From assembly GCA_028280675.1 (NCBI GenBank), contig JANQLI010000319.1, forward strand, positions 1 to 10,465: a DNA stretch of 10,465 bases, written 5' to 3'. The stretch comes from Alphaproteobacteria bacterium. GTDB lineage: Bacteria; Pseudomonadota; Alphaproteobacteria; SMXP01. The translations under genes were made by a program, and so were the position numbers. The notes beneath the pieces are model-generated. The model was not told where the DNA came from. It worked only from the letters and a program-made list of their open reading frames with translations, and did not search any database. Positions 7,113 through 10,465 of the stretch are shown one piece after another; position 1 is the stretch's first letter; each line of letters begins with the position of its first letter.

Positions 7113-7835
7113 TTGTTACGTGGGTTTTTCCTTAGTTTACGGCCATTTTTTCGTGGCGCATTGATCGCGGCTGCATTTTCTAGTCTCACCGCATGTGGGA
7201 CGATCAACATGGTCGGTGAGGCGACGTCTGAAGGCCTCTCAAGTACACAGCAAGAGCTGCGCTTGCGCGCCGCCAAGCTCTCTCGCACGGCCTGGGAAGG
7301 CGTGAAAGAGAGCAGCTTTATGGGCGAACTCGCTGGTTTACTGCTCAGTGGCAAAGATGAGGAAGCCGGTCCAGGCCTGATCCCAGATACCGATTCTGCG
7401 GCTTACACGGCGGAAGTCTATATTGCCCAAACCGCACAAAACTACAGCACTGCGACGGCGCAGTTGGACGCCATGATCCGCGATATTCAAGCGAAAACGG
7501 CGCAAGCCAAAGCCATGGTGCAAGTCACCGAGGTTGTTGTGGATACCTATCGCGTCAAGGGGTTTGACGTTGCGCGCGGACCGTCAACGACATCCTCCAG
7601 TTCTATCGTCGAGGGGATTGCTCTCGCCCGGGCAGATCGCAATATTGTTGAGGACTCGCTTGACAGCGCGCGTTTACAAGTGGCGACGTTCGCTACAGCG
7701 AAAGAAGCGTTTCAGCAGAAATATCCTGAAACGGATACGTCAAAGCTCAATGAGAAACTGGCGTCGTTTATCGTTCAGGTCGAATTAATTAGCGAACTGT
7801 CATCGGAACTGAAAACGGTGACGCAAGAAATCTAA
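7113..7835 (+). CDS. Predicted lipoprotein of unknown function, mostly alpha-helical
   Basis: I do not recognise this 240-residue protein. It begins with a lipoprotein signal: basic MLRGFFLSLRPFFRG, a hydrophobic core (ALIAAAFSS, 16-24), and lipobox LTAC with Cys28 as the lipidation site. Gly29 follows, with no aspartate retention signal, so the outer membrane is the likely destination. The mature part has two helix-rich stretches, about 36-80 and 95-150 (AQNYSTATAQLDAMIRDIQ, KTAQAKAMVQVTEVVVDTY), and then, after a Ser/Thr/Gly-rich linker near 155-165, a third at 166-240 ending in ISELSSELKTVTQEI. The pattern suggests a coiled coil or helical bundle. There are no other cysteines and no enzyme motif that I can see. 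The TTG start is supported by its ribosome binding site. A possible sigma-54 promoter precedes it, so regulated expression is plausible. It appears to be transcribed alone. Confidence 0.85.
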   Translation: MLRGFFLSLRPFFRGALIAAAFSSLTACGTINMVGEATSEGLSSTQQELRLRAAKLSRTAWEGVKESSFMGELAGLLLSGKDEEAGPGLIPDTDSAAYTAEVYIAQTAQNYSTATAQLDAMIRDIQAKTAQAKAMVQVTEVVVDTYRVKGFDVARGPSTTSSSSIVEGIALARADRNIVEDSLDSARLQVATFATAKEAFQQKYPETDTSKLNEKLASFIVQVELISELSSELKTVTQEI

Positions 7836-7853
7836 GATTTTCCACTGCACATA

Positions 7854-7890
7854 CATAGCGTGAAAGGTGCCTCACTATGGTGCCCGTTTT
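7854..7890 (+). terminator. Weak candidate terminator between convergent genes
   Basis: In the 83-base gap between the lipoprotein and the minus-strand gene, CATA-GC-GTGA (7854-7863) pairs with TCACTATG (7872-7879), with a two-base bulge and an eight-base loop. TTTT follows at 7887-7890 after a short GC-rich spacer. This is not a textbook terminator, because the T-run is short and not adjacent to the stem, but its place downstream of two converging genes fits such a role. Confidence 0.25.
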
Positions 7891-7918
7891 ATGTAATATG
7901 ACAGTCGTTGTAGATGTC

Positions 7919-8329
7919 TTACGCAAAACGCCGCTGCAATTCGCTTATCGGCTCGGACACGTCGTCTTGTGAGACATCTTCTTCAAGCAATTGTTTGATG
8001 TCTTGCAGCAGTCTTTCGCCTTCTGCGAAATCGCTGTCGTTGAGATGAGGATGAACGCTTGCAGGCACGCTGCTCACGTTGGCGCTTTCATCTGCGGGTG
8101 GCGCGGATGTCAATGCCGATTCAATCCGCGCTTGCAGAAGATGCGGCTCGGGAATGCGTTGTTCAATACTGTTTTGTAACGTTTGAATAGCTGCGAGCAC
8201 TTGCGCGGTGTTGGCTGCCTCTTGGCGTTTTGCCAGTTCGTCCAAGAACCATCTGCCGCGCGGTGTTTCAGCGACGGCTTGATAAATTTCTTCGAAGGCT
8301 TCTGCTGTTGGTTCAAAATCCGTTGTCAT
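7919..8329 (-). CDS. Small acidic hypothetical protein with N-terminal TPRGRWFL motif
   Basis: The product is 136 residues when started at ATG 8329, which has a GGGGA ribosome binding site (weak, close) just upstream. The frame stays open to a TTG at 8476 and has two more ATGs between, but that extra stretch has no Shine-Dalgarno and looks non-coding. The N-terminus is a helix with AFEEIYQAVAETPRGRWFLD and then ELAKR (about 11-35). I recall ETPRGRWFL-like openings in uncharacterised alphaproteobacterial proteins, but I cannot attach a function. A second helical stretch (40-75) leads to a Ala/Pro/Ser/Asp-rich, probably disordered linker (about 76-100). A last acidic helix, EGERLLQDIKQLLEED, follows, and the protein ends LQRRFA. 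There is no signal peptide, membrane helix or cysteine, so it is likely cytoplasmic. It diverges from the methyltransferase gene at 8487. Confidence 0.75.
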   Translation of the reverse strand: MTTDFEPTAEAFEEIYQAVAETPRGRWFLDELAKRQEAANTAQVLAAIQTLQNSIEQRIPEPHLLQARIESALTSAPPADESANVSSVPASVHPHLNDSDFAEGERLLQDIKQLLEEDVSQDDVSEPISELQRRFA

Positions 8330-8486
8330 TCTGTCCCCACGATGCTGAGATACTATTCTCGTCACACGATCATATGGTTCATTATGGGCCATGAAGTCTT
8401 TCATTTTCGTTGATGCGGATAACTCTGGTGTTAAGGGCGCGGTAATGTCTTTGAACAAACATTTAATTTGAGCCAAAGGGGGGTGA
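8330..8486. other. Divergent intergenic region
   Basis: These 157 bases separate the minus-strand small acidic gene from the plus-strand methyltransferase and must hold promoters for both. I found no convincing -35/-10 pair in either direction. A strongly purine-rich stretch, AAAGGGGGGTGA at 8475-8486, serves as ribosome binding site for the gene at 8487. Much of the region is open in the minus-strand frame, so a longer form of the small acidic protein cannot be fully excluded. Confidence 0.4.
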
Positions 8487-9101
8487 ATGCTCTCACTGCC
8501 GATTGAGATTGATGCCGTAAAAGGGTTTCTGGACCCGGACGAAGGCGCAGCGCTCTATCATGCGGCCCGTTCGGCGGCGCCTCTCGGCCCGTGCCTTGAG
8601 ATTGGTGGCTATTGCGGAAAGTCCGCGGTTTATCTTGGGCGCGCTTGCCAGGAAAAAGGCAGTACGCTCTTTTCCGTCGATCATCACCGCGGGTCCGAAG
8701 AAAATCAGCCTGGATGGGGCTATCACGATCCTGATCTTTGGGATCATAAGGCGGATGCCATGGACACGCTGCCTTTCTTTCGTGAGACAATACGTCAAGC
8801 GGCATTAGAGGAAACAGTGATCCCGATTGTTGGCCGGTCCGAACAGGTGGGACGATTGTGGGCGACGCCTCTCGCGCTGCTCTTCATTGACGGCGGTCAC
8901 ACCCATGACGCGGCCTTTGCAGATTATGATCTCTGGTCACCACATGTGATGCCAGGGGGACTTCTCGCCATCCATGATGTGTTCCCCGACCCGAAGGACG
9001 GTGGCCGCCCGCCTTATGAGGTTTATTTGAAGGCAGTGGCGTCCGGTGTGTTTGAGGATTTGGCTGCGGTTAAAAGCTTGCGTATCTTACGCCGTGGCTA
9101 A
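8487..9101 (+). CDS. Class I SAM-dependent methyltransferase (Methyltransf_24-like)
   Basis: The 204-residue product has the Rossmann methyltransferase fold. Motif I, CLEIGGYCGKSAVYLG (36-51), would bind SAM. The acidic end of strand 2 is FSVDHHRGSEEN (62-73). FIDGGHTHDAAFADYDLW (133-150) is the hallmark of the Methyltransf_24 family, and GGLLAIHDVFPDP (157-169) is the post-strand motif in which His/Asp often bind a metal. The substrate is unknown. The start ATG 8487 has the ribosome binding site AAAGGGGGG just upstream. Its 3' end overlaps the converging toroid gene by 15 bases. I recall close relatives, with SVDHHRGSEENQ and IHDVFPDPxDGGRPPYE, beside toroid-protein and methyltransferase genes in actinobacteria, which points to a shared pathway. 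Confidence 0.88.
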   Translation: MLSLPIEIDAVKGFLDPDEGAALYHAARSAAPLGPCLEIGGYCGKSAVYLGRACQEKGSTLFSVDHHRGSEENQPGWGYHDPDLWDHKADAMDTLPFFRETIRQAALEETVIPIVGRSEQVGRLWATPLALLFIDGGHTHDAAFADYDLWSPHVMPGGLLAIHDVFPDPKDGGRPPYEVYLKAVASGVFEDLAAVKSLRILRRG

Positions 9102-10160
9102 CGCCGCTTTGTGGTATGTTACAGTGATGTCCGTGTCATGCTGGAAGAGACGTGCTGTCGCGCTTGTGGGCATGAGCGCATCTTGCGCAAGAAGGTAGGC
9201 GGCTGACGTCCAAGCTGGACGTTCTTCGGGCCAGATAATCTCTTCCTCGAACTGGTATCCCATCCAATAGGCGCCATCTTGATCTCGCCATTGTTCTTGC
9301 CATGATAGGATCTCTTGCGCGGTCTCGTTTTCGCCAATGCTGATCAGCGATAACGCGAGCTCGCAGGATTCTGCGACTGTGACCCATGGCTGATCCGCGA
9401 CACAGCGGCAGCCCATGCCTTCAACAACAAAACGATCCCAAGCGTTTGCGAGATGTGCGCGTGCGTCCTCACCAGTGATCAGTCCCGTTAGAACAGGGTA
9501 GTACCAGTCCATTGAAAAGGATTGCGGGTTTTGCAGTGTGCGCTGAAAAGACAGTATGCCTTGATGGAGGGCAAGACCTAAGCGCTGTTGTGCCTCTGCC
9601 CACTGGTCTGTATCGTGACCGAGAGTGTTTCCTATCGCAATGGCGCATGCGAGGCTTTTATAAATCGAGGCACAGCCGCTGTATAAGGCGTCCCCGTGTT
9701 GTGGCGGCATGGCTTCTGCGCACCAGAGAATCTCCCCACCGGGTTGCTGTAATGAAAGAACATGGGTGATCGCGCGCCGCACCATGGGCCAGTAGTCACG
9801 CAAGACACGTATCTCGTTTGTCACAAGGTAATGATGCCAAATGCCAGTGGCGCAATATGCCGTGAAATTGGTATCGCGGATTTGCGGGGCGTTTTCACGG
9901 CTAAGGTGCACATAATCCGCCATCGGCACGGCATTGCCATAATCGCCAGACCAAGACCCATCCAAACATTGCGTCTCTGCTAAGAAGCGATAGGCGCGCT
10001 CTGCCGCAACAATGTCGCCACCGGCAGAGAGAGCCATGGCGGCCTCGACATGATTCCAGGGGTCTAAAGGACCGCCTTCCATCCAGGGAATAGCGCCATC
10101 CTGCCTTTGAATGTCACGAATACGGGTGAGAGCGGCGTTATGTATTGTTATGGCTGTCAT
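9087..10160 (-). CDS. Alpha-toroid protein (prenyltransferase / squalene-cyclase-like fold)
   Basis: The 357-residue product shows the repeated helix pairs of an alpha/alpha toroid. Several QxxDG-type turns recur: IQRQDGAIPW (17-26), ETQCLDGSW (62-70), LQQPGGEILW (137-146) and RDQDGAYW (292-299). The second resembles the QW repeat of squalene-hopene cyclases. Such proteins are often annotated as prenyltransferases, but I see no DXDD acid motif of class II terpene cyclases. DYWPMVRRAITHVLSLQQPGG (122-142) resembles toroidal glycoside hydrolases as much, so a carbohydrate substrate is equally possible. DPWNHVEAAMAL (33-44) looks like a conserved pocket. No signal peptide is seen, so it is probably cytoplasmic. 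ATG 10160 is preferred over the upstream start at 10220 because AGAGG precedes it and it overlaps the upstream stop as ATGA, indicating translational coupling with the methyltransferase at 10157. Confidence 0.82.
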   Translation of the reverse strand: MTAITIHNAALTRIRDIQRQDGAIPWMEGGPLDPWNHVEAAMALSAGGDIVAAERAYRFLAETQCLDGSWSGDYGNAVPMADYVHLSRENAPQIRDTNFTAYCATGIWHHYLVTNEIRVLRDYWPMVRRAITHVLSLQQPGGEILWCAEAMPPQHGDALYSGCASIYKSLACAIAIGNTLGHDTDQWAEAQQRLGLALHQGILSFQRTLQNPQSFSMDWYYPVLTGLITGEDARAHLANAWDRFVVEGMGCRCVADQPWVTVAESCELALSLISIGENETAQEILSWQEQWRDQDGAYWMGYQFEEEIIWPEERPAWTSAAYLLAQDALMPTSATARLFQHDTDITVTYHKAALATA

Positions 10161-10465
10161 GACGCCTCTGGCTTTGAAAAATAGAGCACCACACTTTTCC
10201 CGAGGACGGGATTGAGGCATTTCTCAAGATAATGTGTCAGACGTGGTTTCTTCATCAGGTCCCAGACCAGAAAACGATGATAGTGCTTTACCAGCAAGGA
10301 TGACTCTTGTCGTTTCCAGACAAGGCATTTCAGCCACCAATATGGTGCATGCAGGGCATGGGCCCAATGTTGGCGATGATACTGAAAGCCTGTTGCGCGC
10401 ATGACGTCACGTAAAGTCGAGGCTTTGAAGATGCGAATGTGTCCGCCTGGGGTGTCGTGGTAGGC
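10157..10465 (-). CDS. Class I SAM-dependent methyltransferase, C-terminal 102 residues (5' end outside window)
   Basis: The frame is open from the right edge to TGA at 10159-10157. The visible part begins AYHDTPGGHIRIFKASTLRD, followed by VMRATGFQ. This is the usual late segment of class I methyltransferases, in which a histidine/arginine strand precedes a helix and the GF turn. The tail continues with HAPYWWLKCLVW, KHYHRFLVWDLMKKPRLTHY and LNPVLGKSVVLYFSKPEAS. The SAM-binding motif I lies outside the window, so the enzyme class is inferred from the C-terminus only. The YWWLKC and NPVLGKSVVLY segments match my memory of methyltransferases adjacent to toroid genes in actinobacteria. It shares an ATGA overlap with the downstream toroid gene, so the two are almost certainly co-transcribed. 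Confidence 0.75.
   Translation of the reverse strand, partial: AYHDTPGGHIRIFKASTLRDVMRATGFQYHRQHWAHALHAPYWWLKCLVWKRQESSLLVKHYHRFLVWDLMKKPRLTHYLEKCLNPVLGKSVVLYFSKPEAS

Noticed and set aside
8330..8476. N-terminal extension of the small acidic minus-strand protein from a TTG at 8476
   Set aside because: There is no Shine-Dalgarno sequence, the start codon is weak, and the added residues have an unconvincing composition. The ATG at 8329 is directly followed by the motif-bearing helix.
10161..10220. N-terminal extension of the toroid protein (start at 10220)
   Set aside because: It would overlap the methyltransferase gene by 64 bases. The ATG at 10160 has AGAGG upstream and the typical ATGA coupling overlap.

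Overview
The window reads as a piece of an alphaproteobacterial chromosome. The order mreB-mreC-mreD-mrdA-rodA, the alphaproteobacterial style of the PBP2 and RodA proteins, the use of GTG and TTG starts, and moderate GC content all fit. The sequence alone does not support a genus. I see no tRNA, rRNA, CRISPR array, insertion sequence or phage gene.

Positions 1-5381 hold the rod-shape (elongasome) cluster on the plus strand: the 3' part of mreB, a 144-base gap with a possible internal promoter and structured leader, then mreC, mreD, mrdA (PBP2) and rodA in tight succession. MreB filaments steer the machine, MreC and MreD connect it across the inner membrane, RodA polymerises lipid II into glycan strands, and PBP2 cross-links them. 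A hairpin built on the rodA stop codon probably ends the operon.

Positions 5463-7835 hold two plus-strand genes unrelated to the operon. The first is a sodium-coupled transporter of the SNF/NSS (LeuT-like) family with its own strong ribosome binding site. The second follows an AT-rich 270-base gap with a good match to a sigma-54 (-24/-12) promoter. It is a TTG-started, predicted outer-membrane lipoprotein of unknown function, largely helical.

Positions 7919-10465 have mixed orientation. A small acidic minus-strand protein with a TPRGRWFL motif (unknown function) diverges from a plus-strand class I SAM-dependent methyltransferase. That gene ends in a 15-base tail-to-tail overlap with a minus-strand alpha-toroid protein, of the kind usually labelled prenyltransferase or squalene-cyclase-like. 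The toroid gene overlaps by four bases (ATGA) the end of a second methyltransferase, which runs off the right edge. The two methyltransferases and the toroid protein look like one poorly characterised functional module, possibly modifying a glycan or glycolipid. This is the part of the window most likely to contain undescribed biology.
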